From positions 31,298 through 95,297 of the forward strand of contig NZ_FYAU01000003.1 in the NCBI RefSeq assembly GCF_900185725.1: a stretch of DNA of 64,000 bases. Reading direction: 5' to 3'. Source of the stretch: Stappia sp. TSB10P1A. GTDB taxonomy: Bacteria > Pseudomonadota > Alphaproteobacteria > Rhizobiales > Stappiaceae. Within the stretch, counting starts at the first letter, position 1, and every line of letters starts with the position of its first letter. The position numbers and the translations under genes were made by a program. The notes under the pieces are model-generated. The model did not search any database and had not been told where the DNA came from. It was given only the letters and a program-made list of their open reading frames with translations. Positions 56,745-64,000 of the stretch are shown piece by piece.

Positions 56745-57761
56745 TCACAGGAATTCGGTGCGCAGATCGACGCTGGAGCGCGTGCCGACCGCCTCGTAAT
56801 TCTCATCCGCCCAGTCCTGCGCCGCCTTGCGGCCGATGTCGCGCAGATGCGTCAGGAAGCGCCATTCCGCATTGACCTTGGACGAGGCCTGCAACGGGTT
56901 GAGCTCCACCGCCGAGATCCGGTGCATATGGACCTTCTGATAGTGCTTCAGGTCGAGCTTGCCGTCCTCGATCAGCCGGGTGACGAACTCGATCGCGCGC
57001 ATCTCGCGCAAGAGCGTCGAGTTGAAGGTGATCTCGTTGAGCCGGTTGAGGATCTCGCGCGCCGTGCGCGGCGTCTCCTTGCGCTCCACCGGGTTGATCT
57101 GCACCAGCACCGTGTCGCTGGTGCCGGTCGTGCCGAACAGCGGGAACAGCGGCGGATTGCCCATGTAGCCGCCGTCCCAATAGGGCACGCCGTCGATCTC
57201 CACCGCCTGGAACAGATGCGGCAGGCAGGCCGAGGCCATCACCGCGTCGAGCGTGATCTCGCCGTCGGAAAACACCTTGATCTTGCCCGACTGCACATTG
57301 GTGGCGCTGACGAAGACCTTGATCCGGTCGCAGGCGCGCACCGCCTCGAAATCCACCGCCTTCGCCACCACGTCGCGCAGCGGGTTGATGTTGAGCGGGT
57401 TGAACTCGTAAGGCGAGGCGAAGCGCGAGGCGATGTCGAAGGCGAGATAGCTCGGCGACATGTCGAGGCTCCATTGCCCCATGATGATGTCGATCGGCGA
57501 GCGCCGCAGCGGGCTCAGCCAGGCCTGGTCGCTGACCGCCTTCCAGAACTTTTCCAGCGCCTCGCGCGCCCCCTCCTCGCCGCCCTTGTGGAAGCCGTCG
57601 GCCAGCACCACCGCATTCATCGCCCCGGCCGAGGTGCCGCTGATCCCCTCGATTACGAAACGGTTGCTTTCCAGCATCCAGTCGAGCACACCCCAGGTGA
57701 AGGCGCCATGCGCGCCGCCGCCCTGCAGGGCGAGGTTGATCGGCTTGGGGCCTTTGCTCAT
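56745..57761 (-). CDS. Patatin-like phospholipase
   Basis: 338 residues. The oxyanion motif LALQGGGAHGAFTWG, nucleophile GISGTSAGAMNA (GTSAG) and the catalytic Asp in YWDGGYMGN are all present, so it should be an active serine lipase. No signal peptide. It follows bdhA on the same strand (103 bp), the combination suggesting a link to polyhydroxybutyrate or lipid turnover; the native substrate is unknown. Confidence 0.88.
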   Translation of the reverse strand: MSKGPKPINLALQGGGAHGAFTWGVLDWMLESNRFVIEGISGTSAGAMNAVVLADGFHKGGEEGAREALEKFWKAVSDQAWLSPLRRSPIDIIMGQWSLDMSPSYLAFDIASRFASPYEFNPLNINPLRDVVAKAVDFEAVRACDRIKVFVSATNVQSGKIKVFSDGEITLDAVMASACLPHLFQAVEIDGVPYWDGGYMGNPPLFPLFGTTGTSDTVLVQINPVERKETPRTAREILNRLNEITFNSTLLREMRAIEFVTRLIEDGKLDLKHYQKVHMHRISAVELNPLQASSKVNAEWRFLTHLRDIGRKAAQDWADENYEAVGTRSSVDLRTEFL

Positions 57762-57864
57762 CGGTTACCTCGGGTCTCTCGTTGGATCGGTCGGGGATAT
57801 GTCGCGGGCGTCCTCGCCCGGCGCTGTGCCGGGCGATCCGCAGCCGCTGACTGTCCTGAAAGGC

Positions 57865-58647
57865 CTATTGGGCGACCCAGCCGCCATCCATCTGCAGCAT
57901 GGTGCCGGTGATCGAGGCCGCCTGGTCGCCGGCGAGATACAGCGCCAGCGAGGCGACCTGCTCGACGGTGACGAATTCCTTGGTCGGCTGCGCGGCCAGC
58001 AGCACGTCGCGCTTCACCTGTTCCTCGGTCAGCCCGCGCGCCTTCATCGTGTCGGGGATCTGCCGCTCGACCAGCGGCGTCCAGACATAGCCCGGGCAGA
58101 TCGCATTGACGGTGATGCCGCACTGGGCGACCTCGAGCGCGATGGTCTTGGTGAGGCCGGCGATGCCGTGCTTGGCCGCCACATAAGCGCTCTTGAACGG
58201 CGAGGCGACCAGCGCATGCGCCGAGCCGGTGTTGATGATCCGGCCCCAGCCGCGCGTCTTCATGCCCGGCACCGCGGCGCGGATCGTGTGGAAGGCGGAG
58301 GACAGGTTGATCGCGAGGATCGCGTCCCACTTCTCGATGGGAAACTCCTCGACCGGCGAGACGTGCTGGATGCCGGCATTGTTGACGAGGATGTCGAGCG
58401 AACCGAACGCCGCCTCGGCCTCCGCCACCATCGCGGCGATCTCGGCCGGCTTGGTCATGTCGGCGGCAGAGTACCGGCACTTGACGCCGAACTCGCTCTC
58501 GATACCGGCGCGCTCCTTCTCGATCGCCTCGGCATCGCCGAACCCGTTGATCGTCACATTGGCGCCGTTCGCCGCATAGATGCGGGCGATGGCAAGGCCG
58601 ATGCCCGAGGTGGAGCCGGTGACGAGGGCGGACTTGTTGGTGAGCAT
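57865..58647 (-). CDS. bdhA: 3-hydroxybutyrate dehydrogenase
   Basis: 260-residue short-chain dehydrogenase. NAD-binding ALVTGSTSGIGLAIAR, NNAGIQH, the catalytic Ser of INTGSAHALVASPFKSAY and Y-V-A-A-K are all present; HALVASPFKSAYVAAKHG and GYVWTPLVERQIPD are BdhA features. It interconverts 3-hydroxybutyrate and acetoacetate. ATG 58647 fits; longer frames upstream lack support. The patatin gene follows. Confidence 0.9.
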   Translation of the reverse strand: MLTNKSALVTGSTSGIGLAIARIYAANGANVTINGFGDAEAIEKERAGIESEFGVKCRYSAADMTKPAEIAAMVAEAEAAFGSLDILVNNAGIQHVSPVEEFPIEKWDAILAINLSSAFHTIRAAVPGMKTRGWGRIINTGSAHALVASPFKSAYVAAKHGIAGLTKTIALEVAQCGITVNAICPGYVWTPLVERQIPDTMKARGLTEEQVKRDVLLAAQPTKEFVTVEQVASLALYLAGDQAASITGTMLQMDGGWVAQ

Positions 58648-58834
58648 GCGAAGGGATCTCCTGTCCTGGCGGACGCTGGAAACGGTCCGAAAATCGGTGC
58701 CGCCGGCGCGTGGCGGTGCGCCCGCCTCAGGAAAGCGTCCGGCGGCAGGCCGCCACATAGAACATGAGATCACGCTGCGCTGCAACAAGCCCCGGCCGAA
58801 ACGCGGCCGCACGCGGGCGGCTCACGGCCCGTCC

Positions 58835-59590
58835 TCAGTCGGGGGGCGTGTGCGCCGGCGGCGCCATCTGGCGCTCGCGCAGGATGTAATAGCCGCCGGT
58901 CAGGATGCCGATCTGCAGCGCCGTCATGGCAATCTGCAGCCCGAGCGACAGGATGAACACGGCGATCGCGCCGAAGGCCGCCCCGCCGCCGAGCAGGCCG
59001 GCGAGCTGCGCCAGCCCGAGATCCAGCGCGCCGACGCACAGGCCGGTGGCGACGCCGGCCAGCGCCATCGGCACACCGAGGCCGGCGCTGCGGGAAAACG
59101 CCTCGCCGAAGCCGAGCGGCTCGTCCAGCGCGGTGGCCGGCAGCACCAGGCACAGCCGCATGATCGGCGGCAGCACGAGGAACACCGCCAGCACCACCAA
59201 CGCGCTCAGCGCCACGACCCCCACCGTGACGAGGGCGCTGGCAAGGGTTATCAGCACGAGGGCCGGCACCGCCGCGATCAGGGCGATCAGCAGCGTCTTC
59301 AGCAGATAGGCGATCTCCCGCCGTCCGAAGGTCAGGTTGAACGCCGCCGGCCGCTCGCCCAGCAGCAGGTTGCGGTGCCAGGCAACCGCAATGGAGGCGG
59401 AGGAGCACAGCCACACCAGCGTCACCACCGCGGCGACGACGGGGGACTCGCCGCCGACAAGCTGGCCGAGCGCAGCAAGCACGGCCACCAGCGCATACCA
59501 GGCCCAGACGATGCGCACGAAGCCGTCGAAATCGCCGAACAGCGCCTTGAACGTGCCGGTAAACAGCCGGCCGGTTGTCCTTGCAAACAT
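58835..59590 (-). CDS. Integral membrane protein, paralogue of the next gene
   Basis: 251 residues with about six to seven membrane helices; the motifs are RNLLLGERPAAFNLTFGRRE and LRLCLVLPATALDEPLGF-like (MRLCLVLPATALDEPLGF). Closely related in plan to the neighbour at 59681-60595 ([19 protein letters not shown] and [17 protein letters not shown]), so the pair arose by duplication. Function unknown; loosely like the transmembrane domains linked to glycerophosphodiesterases, which is not more than a resemblance. ATG 59590 follows AAGGGGGC. Confidence 0.78.
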   Translation of the reverse strand: MFARTTGRLFTGTFKALFGDFDGFVRIVWAWYALVAVLAALGQLVGGESPVVAAVVTLVWLCSSASIAVAWHRNLLLGERPAAFNLTFGRREIAYLLKTLLIALIAAVPALVLITLASALVTVGVVALSALVVLAVFLVLPPIMRLCLVLPATALDEPLGFGEAFSRSAGLGVPMALAGVATGLCVGALDLGLAQLAGLLGGGAAFGAIAVFILSLGLQIAMTALQIGILTGGYYILRERQMAPPAHTPPD

Positions 59591-59680
59591 GGAGCCCCCT
59601 TCAAAAAGACTGTCCAGTTCTGCGACAGGCGGGTGCCTCAGGCAAGTCATGATCGCAGGGCCGGCGTCCTGCGCGGGATC

Positions 59681-60595
59681 TCACTCCCGCCCGGAGCGGT
59701 CGCCGAGCACCGAACGCACCGCCGCGCGGGCCCGCGCCCGCTCCGCCTCGGCCCGCCGCTGTGCCGCCCGTTCGGCATCCGCGAGACTGAGGCCGACCTT
59801 TTCCACGAAGCGCTCGCGCGTCAGCGCATAGGCGGTGGCGTGCAGCGAGCCGAACAGCCAGGCGACGATCACCATCACCCCCATCGGCACCAGCGCCGAG
59901 CGCAGCTCTGCGGCCATGCCGGTGGCCGGCACGAAGGCATCGCCGATCAGCGACACCAGGCCGACCCACAGCCCGGCCGCCAGCCCGGCGAGCAGGGAGA
60001 CCGCCAGCGCGGCAAAGGCCAGCGCCCAGCCGATCCCGGCGGTCAGGTGCCAGGAGTCCTTCAGCGACATGGTGTCGTCGAGCGCCGCCGCCGGCAGCAC
60101 CAGCGACAGGCGCTGCACCAGCATCAGCGCGATGAAGGGGCTCGCCAGCAGCAGCAGCGCCCCGAGCGGACCCGTCACCGGCGCCAGCATCGCCCCGAGC
60201 AGCAGCAAGGGCAGGAAGAACGCGACGAACAGGACGCCGAGCAGCAGCAGCTTCCACGCCACCTTGAAATGGCGGCGGCCGAAGGCGAGCGGAAACGCCC
60301 GCTCGCCCAGCAGCACCCGCCGCAGATAGGCGACGGCGATGGAAAAGCCGGTGGCGACATTGGCCAGCACCACCAGCGTCCGCAGCGCCCGCTCGCGCGC
60401 CGCCGCGGCGGCTTCGCCCGGCAGCGGCTCCAGCATGTAGGAGCCGGTGGAGAAGCCGGTTTCCGGCATCATCTGGCGGCTGATCGCAAGGTTCAGGAGC
60501 AACAGCAGCAGCATGTAGCCCCAGCCGGCGGCGAACAGCGCGCCCAGCCGGTCGCGGGCGAGATCGAGCGTCCGGCTGAGCATCAGTAGCAGCAT
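59681..60595 (-). CDS. Integral membrane protein, paralogue of the previous gene
   Basis: 304 residues with about six membrane helices and a long Ala/Arg-rich C-terminal helix ([20 protein letters not shown], then AVRSVLG) absent from its partner. Shared core: LLGER-x-FP-x-FGRR and [13 protein letters not shown]. The two genes are 90 bp apart on the minus strand, so probably co-transcribed. Substrate or role unknown. ATG 60595 begins the first helix region ([15 protein letters not shown]). Confidence 0.78.
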   Translation of the reverse strand: MLLLMLSRTLDLARDRLGALFAAGWGYMLLLLLLNLAISRQMMPETGFSTGSYMLEPLPGEAAAAARERALRTLVVLANVATGFSIAVAYLRRVLLGERAFPLAFGRRHFKVAWKLLLLGVLFVAFFLPLLLLGAMLAPVTGPLGALLLLASPFIALMLVQRLSLVLPAAALDDTMSLKDSWHLTAGIGWALAFAALAVSLLAGLAAGLWVGLVSLIGDAFVPATGMAAELRSALVPMGVMVIVAWLFGSLHATAYALTRERFVEKVGLSLADAERAAQRRAEAERARARAAVRSVLGDRSGRE

Positions 60596-60775
60596 GGTCG
60601 GGCTCCCCCCGTTGCCGGTCCCCGCGAGCGGCCCCTTTCAGATGCGGTCTCGCGCCGCCCGCGTCAAGCGAGGCGGCGGCGGCCTTGCGAAACACCGTGG
60701 CGCGCCCTATTCAATCGGCGGTATCCTTGCGAGGCGGCGGCGCGATCTGCCGCAAGATCGGGACAGGTCGGCGAC

Positions 60776-62044
60776 ATGCAGAGCAACAGCCCCATCCGCG
60801 AAACGCAGGCCGGACCGGCCGCAAGGCGCGTCTCGGTGCCGGTCAGGGTCGGCTCGGTCACGGTCGGCGGCGGCGCCCCGGTGGTCGTCCAGTCGATGAC
60901 CAACACCGACACCGCCGATATCGACGCCACCGTCGCGCAGGTCTCGGCGCTGGCCCGCGCCGGCTCGGAGATCGTGCGCATCACCGTCGACCGCGACGAG
61001 AGCGCCGCCGCCGTGCCGCGCATCCGCGAGCGGCTGGAGCGGATCGGCGTCCATGTGCCGCTGGTCGGCGACTTCCACTATATCGGCCACAAGCTGCTGA
61101 CCGATCATCCGGCCTGCGCCGAGGCGCTGGAGAAATACCGCATCAATCCGGGCAATGTCGGCTTTCGCGACAAGCGCGACCGGCAGTTCTCCGAGATCGT
61201 CGAGATCGCCTTGAAGCACGACAAGCCGGTGCGCATCGGCGTCAACTGGGGCTCGCTCGACCAGGAACTGCTCACCCATCTGATGGACGAGAACGCCGCC
61301 AGCCCCGCCCCCGTTTCCGCCGGCGCGGTGATGCGCGAGGCGATCGTCCGCTCCGGCTTGCTCTCCGCCGCCAGGGCCGAGGAGCTCGGCATGGGCCGCG
61401 ACAAGATCATCCTGTCGGCCAAGGTCAGCCAGGTGCAGGACCTGATCGCCGTCTATGCGGATCTCGCCGCGCGCTGCGACTATGCCCTGCATCTCGGCCT
61501 CACCGAGGCCGGCATGGGCACCAAGGGCATCGTCGCCTCCGCCGCCTCCATGGGCATCCTGCTGCAGCAGGGTATCGGCGACACGATCCGCGTGTCGCTG
61601 ACGCCCGAGCCCGGCGGCGACCGCACCCGCGAGGTGCAGGTGGCGCAGGAGCTGCTGCAGGTGATGGGCTTCCGCGCCTTCATTCCCGTCGTTGCCGCCT
61701 GCCCCGGCTGCGGCCGCACCACCTCCACCGTGTTCCAGGAGCTCGCCCGCGACATCCAGGACGACATCCGCCGCTCCATGCCGGTGTGGCGGGAGAAATA
61801 TCCCGGCGTCGAGGCGCTCAACGTCGCGGTGATGGGCTGCATCGTCAACGGCCCCGGCGAGAGCAAGTTCGCTGATATCGGCATCTCGCTGCCCGGCACC
61901 GGCGAGGCGCCCTCCGCCCCCGTCTTCGTCGACGGCAGGAAGGTCGCGACCCTGCGCGGGCCAAACATCGCCGAGGATTTCAAGACCATGGTCGACGACT
62001 ATATCCGCACCCGCTTCGGCTCCGAACGGTCCGCCGCCGAATGA
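60776..62044 (+). CDS. ispG: 4-hydroxy-3-methylbut-2-enyl diphosphate synthase IspG
   Basis: 422 residues. [32 protein letters not shown] and the [4Fe-4S] Cys ligands in CPGCGR and [12 protein letters not shown] identify IspG (GcpE) of the MEP isoprenoid pathway. Stop overlaps the pdxY start by ATGA. It is divergent from the membrane-protein pair (180 bp). Confidence 0.96.
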   Translation: MQSNSPIRETQAGPAARRVSVPVRVGSVTVGGGAPVVVQSMTNTDTADIDATVAQVSALARAGSEIVRITVDRDESAAAVPRIRERLERIGVHVPLVGDFHYIGHKLLTDHPACAEALEKYRINPGNVGFRDKRDRQFSEIVEIALKHDKPVRIGVNWGSLDQELLTHLMDENAASPAPVSAGAVMREAIVRSGLLSAARAEELGMGRDKIILSAKVSQVQDLIAVYADLAARCDYALHLGLTEAGMGTKGIVASAASMGILLQQGIGDTIRVSLTPEPGGDRTREVQVAQELLQVMGFRAFIPVVAACPGCGRTTSTVFQELARDIQDDIRRSMPVWREKYPGVEALNVAVMGCIVNGPGESKFADIGISLPGTGEAPSAPVFVDGRKVATLRGPNIAEDFKTMVDDYIRTRFGSERSAAE

Positions 62045-62925
62045 GCACGCTCACCCCCGCCGCGACGGACGCGCGCGACATCCTCGTCGTCAATTCCCAG
62101 GTGGTGCGCGGATCCGTCGGTGGCCGCGTCACCGTCTTCGCGCTGGAGCGGCTCGGCCACCGGGTCTGGTTCCTGCCCACCATCCTGCTGCCCTGGAATC
62201 CCGACGAGGGGCGCGGCCACCGCCATGTCCAGGACGATGCGGGCTTCGATGCCCTCGCCGAGAACCTGATCACGGCGGATCTGCTGCCGCGCATCGGCGC
62301 CGTCGTCTCCGGCTATCTCGGCAGTCCGGCACAGGCCGCCGCCGTCGCCCGCCTCGTCGCGGCGGTGCGCAGGGCCAATCCGCGCGCGCTCTATCTCTGC
62401 GATCCGATCAGCGGCGACAACGGCGATCTCTATGTGCCGCCGGAAACCGCCGCGGCGGTGCGCGACACGCTGCTGCCGCTCGCCGATGTGGCGACGCCCA
62501 ACCTCTTCGAGCTGCAATGGATGAGCGGGCGCCGGATCGAGAGCGAGGCCGAGGCCATCGCCGCCGCCCGCGCGCTCGGGCCGCAGCGGGTGCTGGTCAC
62601 CTCCGCCCCGGCCCTGCGCCGCAACGCCACCTGCAACCTGCTGGTGACGCCGCGCGCCACCATCGCCGCCGAGCACGGACTGGTGCCCGACGCGCCGCAC
62701 GGCACCGGCGACCTGATGGCCGCCGCCTTCACCGCCGCGCTGCTGGCCGGGCTCGACGACGAGAGCGCCTTGATGCGCTCCGCCGCCACCGTGTTCGAGA
62801 TGGTCGCCCGCTCGGTCAAGCGGCGGGCCCGCGACCTGCTGCTGGCCGACGAGCAATCCTCGCTGGTCAACCCGATGGCGCTGGTCTCCTGCCGCCGCGT
62901 GCTCGACGCGCCGCTGCGCGCCTGA
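62041..62925 (+). CDS. pdxY: Pyridoxal kinase PdxY
   Basis: 294 residues of the ribokinase-like superfamily. [12 protein letters not shown] near the start, [28 protein letters not shown], and [17 protein letters not shown] with the catalytic Asp of GTGD. Phosphorylates pyridoxal to PLP; a close relative could also use hydroxymethylpyrimidine but this motif set is PdxY-like. Translationally coupled to ispG (ATGA). Confidence 0.88.
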   Translation: MSTLTPAATDARDILVVNSQVVRGSVGGRVTVFALERLGHRVWFLPTILLPWNPDEGRGHRHVQDDAGFDALAENLITADLLPRIGAVVSGYLGSPAQAAAVARLVAAVRRANPRALYLCDPISGDNGDLYVPPETAAAVRDTLLPLADVATPNLFELQWMSGRRIESEAEAIAAARALGPQRVLVTSAPALRRNATCNLLVTPRATIAAEHGLVPDAPHGTGDLMAAAFTAALLAGLDDESALMRSAATVFEMVARSVKRRARDLLLADEQSSLVNPMALVSCRRVLDAPLRA

Positions 62926-62948
62926 GCGGCCGGGACGCGGGGGGAGCG

Positions 62949-63677
62949 ATGCTGCGGGTCGCCGGCATCGATGGCTGCCGCTTGGGGTGGATCGCGGTCC
63001 TGCGCGAATATACGGCGCAGGATGCCCCGCCGCGCCACACCTTGCTGCAGCTCCCGCGTTTCGCCGAGCTTCTCGCCGATCCCGGCATTTCCGTCCTTGC
63101 CGTCGACATGCCCATCGGCCTGCCGGAGCGCGCCGGCCCTGGCGGACGCGGGCCGGAGCGCTGTGTGCGTCCGCTGCTCGGTGAGCGCCAGTCCTCGGTC
63201 TTCTCCGTGCCGGCGCGCGCCGCCGTCTTCTGCGAGGACTATGGCGCGGCCTGCGCCGCCGCGCTCGCCACCTCCGATCCGCCGCGCAAGGTCTCGCGCC
63301 AGGCCTTCCACCTCTTCCCGAAGATCCGCGAGATCGACGCCGTGATGACCCCGGCGCTGGAGGCGCGCGTCTTCGAGGTCCACCCGGAGCTTGCCTTCTG
63401 GCGGCTCAACGGCGAACGGGCGATGAGCCTGCCGAAGAAGGTGAAAAGCACGGCCAGCATGCCCGGCATCGAGGAACGCATCGCCCTGCTGGGCCGTTAC
63501 GGCTATGACGAGGCCTTCCTGCGCCAGCGCCCGCCTAGAGGGGCCGGCCGCGACGATCTGATCGACGCCTGCGTCAACGCGGTGATCGCCGAGCGCATCG
63601 CGCAGGGGCGCGCCACGCCGTTCCCGGGCGCGCCGGAGCGCGACGCAAGGGGCCTTCGCATGGCGATCTGGGCGTAG
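62949..63677 (+). CDS. DUF429 family protein
   Basis: 242 residues. The RNase H-like fold signature is visible as VAGIDGCRLGWIAVL at the N-terminus, LAVDMPIGLPER, and the C-terminal acidic GRDDLIDACVNAVIAERI. DUF429 proteins are predicted nucleases of unknown substrate. ATG 62949 follows GGGGGAG; starts 23 bases after pdxY. Possibly the third gene of an ispG-pdxY transcript. Confidence 0.85.
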   Translation: MLRVAGIDGCRLGWIAVLREYTAQDAPPRHTLLQLPRFAELLADPGISVLAVDMPIGLPERAGPGGRGPERCVRPLLGERQSSVFSVPARAAVFCEDYGAACAAALATSDPPRKVSRQAFHLFPKIREIDAVMTPALEARVFEVHPELAFWRLNGERAMSLPKKVKSTASMPGIEERIALLGRYGYDEAFLRQRPPRGAGRDDLIDACVNAVIAERIAQGRATPFPGAPERDARGLRMAIWA

Positions 63678-63696
63678 AACCCACAACGACCCCAAT

Positions 63697-63737
63697 GATC
63701 AGGCTTGGCGATCAGGGCTTGGCGATCACGGCTTGGC
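63697..63737. repeat. 13/14-bp triplication across the 3' end of the last gene
   Basis: GATCAGGCTTGGC (63697-63709), GATCAGGGCTTGGC (63710-63723) and GATCACGGCTTGGC (63724-63737). The third copy includes the stop codon of the minus-strand gene (63726-63728), so each unit carries the end of that gene. Confidence 0.85.
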
Positions 63738-64000
63738 GGCGGGAACCGGTGCGTCCGGCGCCGGCGTGCCTTCGGCCGCTTCCGCCGTCTTCGAGCCGCC
63801 GCCGGAGAACAGCCGGCTGAAGAAGCCGCCCGAAGACGGCTCCTCGGTCGGGGCGAAGGCCGACTTCTGCGCCGTGGCGGCATCGGCCGCCGGGCCGGTG
63901 GCGACCGTGGTCGTCGCCGTGGCGGCACTCGCGGCGGGCGTGACCGCCGCCGGCGATGCGGCGGGCGCGGTCGCGGCGACCGCCACCGGCGGGCTCGCCG
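63726..64000 (-). CDS. C-terminal part of an Ala/Pro/Thr-rich protein (start outside window)
   Basis: The frame is open to the window edge on the minus strand and ends TGA at 63726. The visible 91 residues are low-complexity Ala/Thr/Pro with one more ordered part, SSGGFFSRLFSGGGSK, and a Pro-Ala end. This looks like the disordered tail of a secreted or envelope-associated protein; no domain can be named from this part. Confidence 0.6.
   Translation of the reverse strand, partial: ASPPVAVAATAPAASPAAVTPAASAATATTTVATGPAADAATAQKSAFAPTEEPSSGGFFSRLFSGGGSKTAEAAEGTPAPDAPVPAAKP

Overview
The window is GC-rich DNA (close to 70% G+C by eye) from an alphaproteobacterium, most likely of the Hyphomicrobiales (Rhizobiales). 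Pointers are the methylsuccinyl-CoA dehydrogenase of the ethylmalonyl-CoA pathway, a PuuD-type membrane urate oxidase, the SDHAF4-type protein, the dapC-like/ftsK/lolA and htpX/rsmB/heparinase/purH gene orders, and RIME-like intergenic mosaic repeats. A Stappiaceae-like genome fits, but the genus is inference. It is an ordinary chromosomal region: no prophage, conjugative element, CRISPR array or complete insertion sequence was found.

Layout. 1-9.8 kb: 3' part of an MqsA-like antitoxin, mcd, YihY and EamA membrane proteins, a 262-bp MITE-like element, a chemoreceptor, a ferredoxin reductase, then a leftward yqaA/dsbB/small membrane protein/metallopeptidase set. 9.9-21.1 kb: tRNA-Leu(CAA), a class II aldolase, a di-haem peroxidase, a CYTH-CHAD protein, an AsmA protein, a TerB protein, an amidotransferase and asparagine synthetase. 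21.1-22.5 kb: a gene-free block of mosaic repeats. 22.5-26.9 kb: a ureide (urate) catabolism cluster (alc, uraD, LysR regulator, puuD) with a shared palindromic motif in its two promoter regions. 27-35.8 kb: MipA, an AlkA-like glycosylase, DUF1232, then leftward htpX-rsmB-heparinase-purH, and divergently SDHAF4. 36-45.1 kb: dapC-like, ftsK, lolA and an ATP-grasp gene, convergent with acnA. 45.5-49.2 kb: the cytochrome c maturation operon ccmABCDG, interrupted exactly between ccmA and ccmB by a lower-GC gene for an unrecognised, possibly uracil-DNA-glycosylase-like protein. 49.3-64 kb: DUF1223, a CDF transporter, a soluble hybrid kinase, an AEC transporter, gluQ, a second repeat block, a secreted pentapeptide protein, an L,D-transpeptidase, patatin with bdhA, two tandem paralogous membrane proteins, ispG-pdxY-DUF429, and the 3' end of an Ala/Pro-rich protein.

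The most interesting observations are the foreign-looking gene stitched by ATGA overlaps into ccmA/ccmB; the shared palindrome in the urate cluster; the MITE with CTAG flanks; a perfect 19-bp inverted repeat upstream of uraD; and a recurring pattern of short near-perfect triplications (12, 13/14, 15, 15, 31 and 31 bp), two of which span the stop codon of the neighbouring gene. Functional assignments rest on visible motifs and family knowledge; no database search was run.
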